Assembly: GCA_018648445.1 (NCBI GenBank)
Contig: JABGRG010000022.1
Coordinates: 1-44,714 of the forward strand
Origin: Rhodospirillales bacterium
Lineage (GTDB): Bacteria; Pseudomonadota; Alphaproteobacteria; Rhodospirillales_A; JACZKS01
Reading direction: 5' to 3'
DNA: 44,714 nt
Shown: positions 24,098 to 31,605 of the stretch, piece by piece
How the letters are laid out: every line of letters starts with the position of its first letter
How positions within the stretch are numbered: position 1 is the first letter of the stretch
Made by a program: the position numbers and the translations under genes
The notes under the pieces: generated by a model
What the model saw: only the letters and a program-made list of their open reading frames with translations
What the model was told of the DNA's origin: nothing
The model's database searches: none

Positions 24098-25930
24098 TTA
24101 CGCGCGAATGTCAACGCGGCCGTCGGAGCGAATGCCGCCCCCATAGTCGCCGGTTGCCATCATCTGTTCCGGTTCGGCCTCTTCGCCGTCATCGGCGGAA
24201 GCATCGGCGATGCCTGTGTCCGCCTGATCGCCGTCCTGGCCGTTCGGGTTCTGCTCTCTGAGATTGAAGCTGAGGCTTCCATCGTCGGTCTGCAGGCCCG
24301 CGTCCTGCAAGGCGCGTTCAAGATCACGCGAATCGCGCTGCAGCATTTCGAGGGTCTCTTTGGTGTCGGCGGTTACGACGGCGCTAACCCGGCCATCGGC
24401 GGCCAATTCCATGCGCACGTCGACGCGACCCATATTTTCCGGCCTGAGTTGAATATTGATGCGGTCAATCCCGGCCTTGAGTGCTTTGGTGATCTGCACC
24501 GATACCTGATCAACGGCTGCCTGCTGGGGCAGGGTAAAGCGCGGGGCTCCGGGGGCTCGCGCCTGGGAGGCCTGCTGGGCAGTGCCGGCCTGATTGGCCG
24601 TTGGTGCGCCGTTGCCCTGGAAGCTCTCGCCACCGGCTTGGCCTTGGCCCGACCCGGTATTGCCGGTCGATGCCAACTGGGCGATGCCGCGGGCCGATGC
24701 GTTCGCGGCGGCGGCACCTTGCGAGCCCGCCGCCTGGGCAGCAGCGCGATCGGCTTGCGCCGTCATGGGGTTGACTTCGGCTCCCGTAGCCGCTGCCGCC
24801 AGTGCATTGACGGCGGCGTTTTGACCGGTTGCCGCTGTTGGTTTCGTGGCCTCGCCCGCCGTTGCCGCCGACGCGCTTAGCGCGGCGCTGGGGCGCGATA
24901 CCAGAGTATCGGCGACGGCGTCGGCGGCCGCGCGCACAGATACCGGATTGCCCTCGCCAACCATGCGTGACAGGGTCGCCGCCTGCTGCGATTTCCCGTC
25001 CATGGCCTTGGCGACATCGCCGACAATGGCCGCGGGGTCGGTCGTGGGCTGTGTCTGGCCGTCCGATGTGTTAGCTGAAACGTTACTGGCAATCTGATTG
25101 GATGTCTGGCTGCCAAACGGGTTTCCACTCGTTTGACTTTGAGTCTGGGTTTGCGCCCGTAGTTCCGGGCCGAATTGGTTTGCCGGTCCGCGCGCCGTGT
25201 CGGATCCTGCCGAAACCGCCGCTGCGCGAACTTCCCCGGCGCCAGCATTCTGGCCGGTCGATTGGGTGGGGGCGCCCCCGGAAACGTCGCGGGTGGTAAA
25301 TAGTTGCGTGGCGAGAACATTGGCTGTGAATTCGGTGGTCGTCTGATCGTCGCCCGTATTTCCCGCAACCGCGTTTGACGCAGAACTTTCCACCGGTTTT
25401 TCAGAGCCGGACGCGCTGTCCGCCGCCTTATCGTACGCGTTCGCGTTGTCGGCGTCGGCGGCATTCTCTGCGCCATCACCTTTGGTTCGCTGGTTGGTGT
25501 TTCGATCTTCCGTGTTTGAGCTGGCCGCGCTGGCCGAACCATTTTCGTTGTAGTCGGACGAGCTATACGAATCGCCCGCGTCATTGCTGCGATCATCGTA
25601 AATGGCCGCCCGCTGGGTATCGTCTTCCCCGAATTTATCGGACCCATCGGTTCCTCTGTTTCCGTAATCCGATTCTTCCGCGCCGTTGCCGTCGCGTCTT
25701 TCAAAATCGGAAGTGTCGGAACGTTCCGTCGGCGCGGGCTGCTGGCTGGCGATCGATTGATCAACCCTGGCCATAAGACTGGCCGCATCCGTGTCGAGAC
25801 GGCCACCTGCACTACGCAATATGTCGTTGAACGATGCGGCCAGAATCTCGCCGGACGCACTGGCGTTCGATGCCTGTGCGCCGGAATCCGGTTTTACGGA
25901 ATTCTTTTGGGGAACTGCAAAAACGTCCAT
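24098..25930 (-). CDS. fliK: Flagellar hook-length control protein FliK
   Basis: 610 residues. The first 450 are low-complexity, rich in Ala, Ser, Thr, Gln and Asp (the secreted ruler). The C-terminal domain (about 470-580) has VDQVSVQITKALKAGIDRINIQLRPENMGRVDVRMEL (in pieces), the Flg_hook domain that interacts with FlhB to switch export specificity. Start ATG 25930 (MDVFAVPQ) has GCAGGAT upstream; ATG 25948 is an alternative. A sigma-54 promoter lies 41-56 nt upstream. First gene of fliK-flgD-flgE. Confidence 0.9.
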   Translation of the reverse strand: MDVFAVPQKNSVKPDSGAQASNASASGEILAASFNDILRSAGGRLDTDAASLMARVDQSIASQQPAPTERSDTSDFERRDGNGAEESDYGNRGTDGSDKFGEDDTQRAAIYDDRSNDAGDSYSSSDYNENGSASAASSNTEDRNTNQRTKGDGAENAADADNANAYDKAADSASGSEKPVESSASNAVAGNTGDDQTTTEFTANVLATQLFTTRDVSGGAPTQSTGQNAGAGEVRAAAVSAGSDTARGPANQFGPELRAQTQTQSQTSGNPFGSQTSNQIASNVSANTSDGQTQPTTDPAAIVGDVAKAMDGKSQQAATLSRMVGEGNPVSVRAAADAVADTLVSRPSAALSASAATAGEATKPTAATGQNAAVNALAAAATGAEVNPMTAQADRAAAQAAGSQGAAAANASARGIAQLASTGNTGSGQGQAGGESFQGNGAPTANQAGTAQQASQARAPGAPRFTLPQQAAVDQVSVQITKALKAGIDRINIQLRPENMGRVDVRMELAADGRVSAVVTADTKETLEMLQRDSRDLERALQDAGLQTDDGSLSFNLREQNPNGQDGDQADTGIADASADDGEEAEPEQMMATGDYGGGIRSDGRVDIRA

Positions 25931-25970
25931 TGCATATCCTGCCTGCATAAGTTCGGTTGGCCCTTATTCA

Positions 25971-25986
25971 GCAATTGCCGGGCCAA
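25971..25986 (-). promoter_or_regulatory. Sigma-54 (-24/-12) promoter of the fliK-flgD-flgE unit
   Basis: On the minus strand the sequence is TTGGCCCGGCAATTGC. It matches the sigma-54 consensus YTGGCACG-N4-TTGC with one change (A to C) and the exact GG-N10-GC spacing. Transcription would start near 25958, about 28 nt before the fliK ATG at 25930. FlbD encoded in this cluster is the obvious activator, by analogy with Caulobacter hook genes. Confidence 0.72.
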
Positions 25987-26131
25987 CTTGCCGAAATGCA
26001 GACAAGTATTTGAAAAAAAACAATAAAAAATATTGAGATTAGGCTGGAAGGGGTGAAAAACAGTTCCGCCCGGCAGAAAATGACCAGCTTCCGGCGGCAC
26101 GAAATGCCGATCTGGCGAAGACGGCAAGGCA

Positions 26132-26161
26132 CAAAAAAACCGCCCTTGCAGACGGTGCGGT
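26132..26161 (-). terminator. Rho-independent terminator after the 271-residue gene
   Basis: On the minus strand ACCGC(A)CC pairs with GGGCGGT around a loop of about 8 nt (one bulged A), followed directly by seven T (A-run at 26133-26139 on the + strand). It ends about 30 nt beyond the stop codon at 26190 and insulates that gene from the fliK promoter region. Confidence 0.72.
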
Positions 26162-26189
26162 CTTCATGCGGGAAGTTGTAGGTAAGCGG

Positions 26190-27005
26190 TCAGACCAACA
26201 GGTCGAGCACGGTCCCGTTATTGAAGGTCGGTGGATTGAGCAGCGCATCGGAAAGCGTTTCGGCGCGCGCGGCGTTGACTTCAAAGGCCAGCGACAGGGC
26301 CTCTAGCAGGCGTCCGCTCTCGGTGCGAAGTTTTTCAATCTCGGCCAGTTTTTCCGTTTGATCCGCAATTTGGACAGCCTCGATTTGAAGGGTGACGCCC
26401 ACAATATTCGTCTGAACCGAGGATTTGAAGTCGCGAGCGCTTTCGAGGTTGAGAGTCAAGACGGACAACGCAATTTCGATTTTTGCGCGGGCGTCTGATA
26501 CAGCTGTTTCACGACTGGCATCGTCACCGTAAGACGCATAATTGGAAATGCCGAGGCCATCAGCTTGAATGGCTGTCAGGCCGTCTTTGACATTAAGGCC
26601 AATGACCAATCCGTTAACCGTTTTGACTTTCTGCAAATCGGCATCGATCTGGTTGACAAGGTCGTCGAACTCGGCCGCGCTGCCGCCCGAGGCGAGCGCC
26701 TCAAGTGAATTCAGATCATCGACGAGGCCATTGGTAATCAAGTAATTTCTTGTGGTTTCTTTATCGTATGTGTCGATGAATGGAATAATGCGATTAAGTC
26801 GTTTGCTCTCGAGGGTAAGGAATGCGTCGACATTATTGACAGTGGTATCATCGGCGTAGGCGTCGATTTTTTCGGACATCCGGTCCAGAAGGCTGTTCTG
26901 GAGGATCGAAAACTGAAGTTCAAAATTCGGGCGCGCCGATATGGTATTAAGGTCGGCTAATGCCTTCCCCACCGAAAAATCGCTGCTTACAAATCCAAGC
27001 GCCAA
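26190..27005 (-). CDS. Unknown helical protein between flbT and fliK, 271 residues
   Basis: Starts at a TTG (27003-27005) with GGAAGAGG 8 nt upstream, and has its own terminator. Sequence is acidic, mostly alpha-helical, lacks a signal peptide, membrane segment or cysteine motif, and is less GC-rich than its neighbours. The last 80 residues (from ALSVLTLNLESARDF, through SGRLLEALSLAFEVNA) have a spacing of heptads loosely like the C-terminal D0/D1 helices of the flagellin in this window (ALTTLRTKSQTLGSN... EEGANLLALQTRQQL). It is 142 nt downstream of flbT. It could be a flagellin-like axial or secreted protein, but I recognise no family and the resemblance is weak. Confidence 0.7.
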   Translation of the reverse strand: MALGFVSSDFSVGKALADLNTISARPNFELQFSILQNSLLDRMSEKIDAYADDTTVNNVDAFLTLESKRLNRIIPFIDTYDKETTRNYLITNGLVDDLNSLEALASGGSAAEFDDLVNQIDADLQKVKTVNGLVIGLNVKDGLTAIQADGLGISNYASYGDDASRETAVSDARAKIEIALSVLTLNLESARDFKSSVQTNIVGVTLQIEAVQIADQTEKLAEIEKLRTESGRLLEALSLAFEVNAARAETLSDALLNPPTFNNGTVLDLLV

Positions 27006-27147
27006 AACGACGGCCTCTTCCTATGACTGCTTCGTTTCCAGAACGCCAAGGAGGCAAACACCCCCGGCATCGAACTTTTTAATATAACACTTCAGACGGC
27101 TTCACGCCACCCGATCCTGTTTTATCCGGGATACCGACCGACTGAGA

Positions 27148-27582
27148 TTACTCGGGATCGGGCGTCCCGGACGGTTCCAAGGGTTCGATCGTGTCCTGTA
27201 CCTTGGCCATCAACTGGCCTTCATGCTCAAGCAATTTCTGTGCCGCACGCAACCCCTGATAAAGGCGGTCATGGGTGACTTCTTCGAGGATTTTATCGAG
27301 GATCGGTCCCGAACTCGGGCTCGCGGTCAAATAGTCCTGGACATATTTTCCGAACAATTCCAGGTATTCGTTTTTCTTGTGCGGAAAGATGTAGGCGCAT
27401 TGCAACGCGAAATAAATTCGCGAGGCCGGTGTGTTGCTCTCCTCCTCGGCCATAACCTCCTTTTCGCGAAGGATCGCGCACCTGTTATGAACCAGGAATT
27501 TCGCCGTCGGCCCGTCATTCTCCATGACCGCGCCGTTGATGATAATTTTGTCGCCGGTTTTGATCTCAATTTTTAGCGGCAC
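27148..27582 (-). CDS. flbT: Flagellin post-transcriptional regulator FlbT
   Basis: 144 residues beginning MPLKIEIKTGDKIIINGAV from a GTG at 27582, with GGAG 8 nt upstream. LVHNRCAILREKEVM, ASRIYFALQCAYI and YVQDYLTA are typical FlbT stretches. In Caulobacter FlbT binds the 5' leader of flagellin (fljK) mRNA and promotes its decay until the hook is finished. The usual partner gene flaF is not adjacent. The flagellin gene of this window has a strongly structured leader that could be its target. Confidence 0.93.
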   Translation of the reverse strand: MPLKIEIKTGDKIIINGAVMENDGPTAKFLVHNRCAILREKEVMAEEESNTPASRIYFALQCAYIFPHKKNEYLELFGKYVQDYLTASPSSGPILDKILEEVTHDRLYQGLRAAQKLLEHEGQLMAKVQDTIEPLEPSGTPDPE

Positions 27583-27725
27583 GGTGTTTCTCCATTGGAA
27601 GTGCGCAGCATCTTTTATGAAAAGATAGGTTGATCAGGCGTCATGGTAAACCCCGATTGCCGTTTCCGGGTCAAACCGATAGTGTTACCGATCATTGCCG
27701 CGAACCGCTGTTTCGGAAAAAAACC

Positions 27726-28457
27726 ATGACCGATGATGTCGAAAATATCGTTGACGGTTTCACCAACGACCTGCGTGAGAACGTTCGCAAAATGGTTGCC
27801 TCGCTTGAGGGCGCGTCGCGAACGCCCCAAAATATTCTGGAAAACGCCGAACGAATTCAGAATATTTTCGATTTCACGCAGGGAAAAATGTCCGAGATGT
27901 TCCCGCCCGCGGAATCCATCGCGTGCAAGCAGGGGTGCACGTATTGCTGCCACCTGTTGTTTTTCACCGACGCCCTGACCGTATTTCTTGTCGCGGATCG
28001 TTTGCAAAAGACCTGTTCTGCCGACGCGCTTGCGGCTCTCAAGTCCCGCCTGGGCGAATTCATCGACAACGACTATGGCGTAACCCAGGTTCCCAGGCCG
28101 CCATGTCCGGTTCTGGCCGACGGCCTTTGCATGGCCTACGACGCGCGGCCCCTGGTTTGCCGGGCGCAAAACTCATTGCGGCTGTCCGAGTGCGAGGAAA
28201 AGTACCGCGGCGAACTTGACATGGTGCTGGCTCACGATGTCCCGTTGAGGCTTTGGGCGGTTATGCTGGAAGGGATCAAGGCGGGGTTTGCCGAGGCCGG
28301 TCTTCCCGGTAGCGAAAGCCTTGAGTTCGTGACCGCGCTCAAGATCGTTCTGGACACGCCGTCGGCCATGGAAATGTGGATCGCGGGCGAGCCGGTATTC
28401 GAACCCGCGCAGTGGACCGACGCCAACAAAAACCAACCTCCGACGCAAACCCACTGA
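27726..28457 (+). CDS. YkgJ-family cysteine-cluster protein (putative metal-chelating)
   Basis: 243 residues from ATG 27726 (MTDDVENIVDGF); the open frame begins at 27630 but lacks a better site. The YkgJ/CxxCxxxCC-type cluster is IACKQGCTYCCHLLFF near residue 63, with further Cys in PPCPVLADGLCMAY and RPLVCRAQNS. These four to eight Cys are thought to bind zinc or iron-sulfur, but the family has no settled function. It stands alone between divergent flbT and convergent spsF-like genes. Confidence 0.82.
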   Translation: MTDDVENIVDGFTNDLRENVRKMVASLEGASRTPQNILENAERIQNIFDFTQGKMSEMFPPAESIACKQGCTYCCHLLFFTDALTVFLVADRLQKTCSADALAALKSRLGEFIDNDYGVTQVPRPPCPVLADGLCMAYDARPLVCRAQNSLRLSECEEKYRGELDMVLAHDVPLRLWAVMLEGIKAGFAEAGLPGSESLEFVTALKIVLDTPSAMEMWIAGEPVFEPAQWTDANKNQPPTQTH

Positions 28458-28464
28458 AAGTGCC

Positions 28465-29193
28465 CTAGCGGGACGTATCGCGCCGCTGTTGGTTGATAGC
28501 GGATACTTCGGGATGCCGTTGCAGGATCGCCAGAACCTCATCCATTCCGACCGATGATGCACCTTTGGGAAGTTTTGCGAATAGCGCCTCGAAGAAACGC
28601 ATGTCCTCGGGATAATCGAGGGTCCAGCGCAGGGTGGCTGGCAATCCGCCCGGCCCTTCCAGATTTGCCCGGCTGATGGACGGGTGGTTTCGCAGCCACG
28701 GGGTCACGTGTTCGCGCTCAAAGTCCTCATTTGCGGTTGCGGCGGCCAACGCCAAAGCGTCAGCGCCGAATGCCTCGCAATCCAGTCCGTGGGGCCAACT
28801 GGGCGGCATGTTGTTGGCGGCGTATTCGACCCCCTCTTCGGCGCGCAGGCGAAGAACGGCGGCGCAAATTTCGGGGTCGATCAACGGACAATCACTGGTG
28901 ACGCGCATGACCACATCGGCGCCCACCATTTGCGCGGCGCGCGCGTAGCGATCCAGAACATCGGTGGGTGAGCCCCGGAAAACGGCGGCGCCACATCGTT
29001 CGGCCTCGGCCACGATGGCCTCGTCTTCGGGGGCAACCGTGGTCGCGCAGCAAACCACATCAACGCCGTCAACTGCCCGGCACCGATCCAGAACGTGGGC
29101 AAGCACGGTTTGCCCGGCGAGCGGCATCATGACCTTCTTCGGCAAGCGCGTCGATCCCATGCGCGCCTGAACGATAATGGCGGTCAACGGCAT
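28465..29193 (-). CDS. SpsF-type cytidylyltransferase (probable CMP-nonulosonate synthetase step)
   Basis: 242 residues. IIVQARMGSTRLPKKVMMPLAG is the nucleotide-binding start of the SpsF/COG1861 cytidylyltransferase family; RVTSDCPLIDPEI carries the metal-binding Asp. The TAA of pseC is 1 nt before its ATG, so the two are cotranslated. By position it is the candidate for PseF, which activates pseudaminic acid with CTP, though SpsF-like proteins of other clusters act on other sugars. No distinct PseF of the NeuA type is seen. Confidence 0.83.
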   Translation of the reverse strand: MPLTAIIVQARMGSTRLPKKVMMPLAGQTVLAHVLDRCRAVDGVDVVCCATTVAPEDEAIVAEAERCGAAVFRGSPTDVLDRYARAAQMVGADVVMRVTSDCPLIDPEICAAVLRLRAEEGVEYAANNMPPSWPHGLDCEAFGADALALAAATANEDFEREHVTPWLRNHPSISRANLEGPGGLPATLRWTLDYPEDMRFFEALFAKLPKGASSVGMDEVLAILQRHPEVSAINQQRRDTSR

Positions 29194-29194
29194 A

Positions 29195-30406
29195 TTACGA
29201 ATCCAGCAGATCGATGAGCGCGTCGACGACGCGCGATACGTCGTCTTCGCCCATTGCGGGGAACAGCGGCAGGCTCAGGCAGCGATTGTAATAGGCCATG
29301 GCGCCGGGCAATTCGACGTCGCCGTAGCGTTCGCGATAGTAGGGTTGCAGATGCACCGGAATGTAGTGGACCTGCGTTCCGATGCCCCGTTCGCGAAGCT
29401 TGGCCATAAGTTCAGCGCGCTCCATCCCAGCCGAGGCGAAATCTATGAGCGCCACGTAAAGATGCCATCCCGCTTCACAAGGCATACGCGACAGCGGCTT
29501 GACCAATGGCGCTAGGGATGCAAGCCGCTGGTCGTATTGACCGACCAGCGCCCGGCGGGCAGTGACGAACCGATCAAGCTTTGAAAGCTGGCTTAGGCCG
29601 AGGGCGCAGTTGATGTCGGGCGCGCGGTAATTAAAACCGATTTCCCCCATTTCGTAGTACCACGGGTTGGCTTCACTTGCGCCGTCCAGAGCCAGATCGG
29701 AATTGACAAACAGGGCGGCGTCGCGGGTCATTCCGTGGCTGCGCAGTCGTTTCAGGCGAGCGGCCAACCCAGCATCGTTGGTCGTGATGACGCCGCCTTC
29801 GCCCATGGTGATGGTCTTGACCGGATGCAGTGAAAATACCGCCATGTCGCTGTGTGCGCAGGCCCCCACCGAGAGAGTTCCCCCGGCACGTGACTTGTAC
29901 GTCGTTCCTATGGCATGGCAGGCGTCTTCGGCGATGATTAGGCCATGGTGCCGGGCAAGATCGTGGATGGACTGCATATCCGCACACTGGCCACCCAGAT
30001 GGACGGGAAACACCGCCGATGCGTCTTTCTTTTCCGCCGTGGCCAGGGCCGCGCGCAGATGTTCCGCCTCCATCAGGCCGGTGTCGGGTGCGACATCGGC
30101 AAAGATGACCTCGGCCCCCACATAGCGGGCCGCGTTGGCGGTCGACAGGAAGGTGACGGCCGGGACAATGGCCTTGGCCCCCGGTTTCAGCTCCATGGCC
30201 AGTGTGGTGAGGTGTTGCGCTGCCGTGCCGCTGGTGCAGACGACGGCGAATCGCGCCCCCACGTGCTTGGCGAAAGCATCTTCAAATTTGTCGACCAATG
30301 GCCCCGTAGTCAGAAAATCCCCGCGCAATGCCTGGGAGACGGCGGCAATATCGTCGTCTTCAATCGATTGCCGCCCGTATGGCAGGAAAGGCGGGGACGA
30401 GGGCAT
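29195..30406 (-). CDS. pseC: UDP-4-amino-4,6-dideoxy-N-acetyl-altrosamine transaminase PseC
   Basis: 403 residues of the DegT/DnrJ/EryC1 aminotransferase family. The early PYGRQSIEDDDIAAV... DFLTTGP block, FPVHLGGQ, EDACHAIG and FSLHPVKTITMGEGG are all present; the PLP-binding Lys is about residue 197. PseC adds the 4-amino group to the PseB keto sugar. Its ATG overlaps the pseB stop by one base (TAATG), so translation is coupled. Pathway assignment depends on its partner PseB. Confidence 0.92.
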   Translation of the reverse strand: MPSSPPFLPYGRQSIEDDDIAAVSQALRGDFLTTGPLVDKFEDAFAKHVGARFAVVCTSGTAAQHLTTLAMELKPGAKAIVPAVTFLSTANAARYVGAEVIFADVAPDTGLMEAEHLRAALATAEKKDASAVFPVHLGGQCADMQSIHDLARHHGLIIAEDACHAIGTTYKSRAGGTLSVGACAHSDMAVFSLHPVKTITMGEGGVITTNDAGLAARLKRLRSHGMTRDAALFVNSDLALDGASEANPWYYEMGEIGFNYRAPDINCALGLSQLSKLDRFVTARRALVGQYDQRLASLAPLVKPLSRMPCEAGWHLYVALIDFASAGMERAELMAKLRERGIGTQVHYIPVHLQPYYRERYGDVELPGAMAYYNRCLSLPLFPAMGEDDVSRVVDALIDLLDS

Positions 30407-31443
30407 TAACGTGGTTCCGCGAGCAGCGACAGCAACCCTTCGGCGTCCAGCCAGTCGACGTTGTTGTCACTGGCGTAACGAAAACCCTTGGGGACCGGCT
30501 TTGCCTCAACATTCTTGTTGCCGTCCGCAGACCGTTCGCGGCTCCAGAATGGGAACGACGGCTCAATGACGTAGCGGTCCGGCAATTCGAACGTATTGGG
30601 CGCATCGTCTTCTGTGACCATGACCTCGTGAAGCTTTTCGCCGGGTCTAATTCCCACGGTCTCCTGCGGAGTATCGGGAGCCAGTGCGCTGGCGAAATCG
30701 GTGAGTTTCATGCTCGGAATCTTCGGCACATAGATTTCGCCGCCCTGCATATTGGCCAGACACGAGATGACGAAATCGACGCCCTGCTGCAGGGTGATCC
30801 AGAACCGCGTCATGTCGGGATCGGTAATGGGTATGGTTTTGGCCCCCTCGCGGACCAGCCGTTCAAACAGCGGCACGACGCTGCCGCGCGATCCGACAAC
30901 GTTTCCGTAGCGAACCACCGAGAAAGTAGTGCCGGTGCTTCCGGCCAAGTTGTTGGCGGCGACAAAGATTTTGTCCGAGGCCAACTTGCTCGCTCCGTAC
31001 AGATTTATCGGGTTCACGGCCTTGTCGGTGGAAAGTGCTATGACCTTTTCGATGCCGTTTTTCAGCGCGCATTCAACGACATTTTCGGCGCCGTTAATAT
31101 TGGTGCGTATGCATTCGGTCGGATTGTATTCGGCCACCGGAACGTGCTTTAGCGCCGCCGCATGAACAATGATATCGACCTCGCGGGTGGCCATGGCCAG
31201 ACGGTCGCGGTCGCGCACGTCGCCGATGAAATAGCGCAGGCACGGATAGTCGCGCGGATTGAATTCCTGCTGCATTTCATGCTGCTTCAACTCATCGCGT
31301 GAGTAAATGATCAGCCTGCGAACGTCATAGCGTTCCAGAATGGTGCGCACCAACCGTTTGCCGAACGAACCCGTTCCCCCGGTGATGAGGATCGACTTGT
31401 CCTTCGGATTGATAGAAAGGTCATAAAAATTAGAGAGCCACAA
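30406..31443 (-). CDS. pseB: UDP-N-acetylglucosamine 4,6-dehydratase (inverting) PseB
   Basis: 345 residues with a Rossmann start ILITGGTGSFGKRLVRTIL, ALKHVPVAEYNP, ALSTDKAVNPINLYGASKL (Tyr-x3-Lys) and GGEIYVPKIPSMKL, the PseB/FlaA1 pattern. It carries out 5-inverting 4,6-dehydration of UDP-GlcNAc, the first pseudaminic acid step. No in-frame ATG precedes the Rossmann motif; TTG at 31443 has AAAGGGG 7 nt upstream and gives a natural N-terminus, whereas TTG 31500 has no RBS. Divergent from the synthase-fusion operon, with a 162-nt shared promoter region. Confidence 0.9.
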   Translation of the reverse strand: MWLSNFYDLSINPKDKSILITGGTGSFGKRLVRTILERYDVRRLIIYSRDELKQHEMQQEFNPRDYPCLRYFIGDVRDRDRLAMATREVDIIVHAAALKHVPVAEYNPTECIRTNINGAENVVECALKNGIEKVIALSTDKAVNPINLYGASKLASDKIFVAANNLAGSTGTTFSVVRYGNVVGSRGSVVPLFERLVREGAKTIPITDPDMTRFWITLQQGVDFVISCLANMQGGEIYVPKIPSMKLTDFASALAPDTPQETVGIRPGEKLHEVMVTEDDAPNTFELPDRYVIEPSFPFWSRERSADGNKNVEAKPVPKGFRYASDNNVDWLDAEGLLSLLAEPR

Positions 31444-31605
31444 AAGACATACCCCTTTTTTGGTCCGAATGATCGTACATAAACGAATTTCGTTAACCAA
31501 AACTTTGTATGAATGACAGATGGTGCCTTTTTCGGCTTGTTCTTGCCCGTTTGTCTTTTGCGGGTATCATACTAACTCATTCGTGTTAGGCAAGGTGGCC
31601 ACGCT

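Noticed and set aside
24080..24880. A 266-codon + strand frame antisense to fliK
   Set aside because: The fliK C-terminal hook domain on the minus strand is clear; the antisense frame is a compositional shadow.
31444..31605. A GGGCAAGAACAAGC minus-strand sequence as a sigma-54 promoter for pseB
   Set aside because: Spacing fits, but the conserved C of GGC and the TTGC block are missing.
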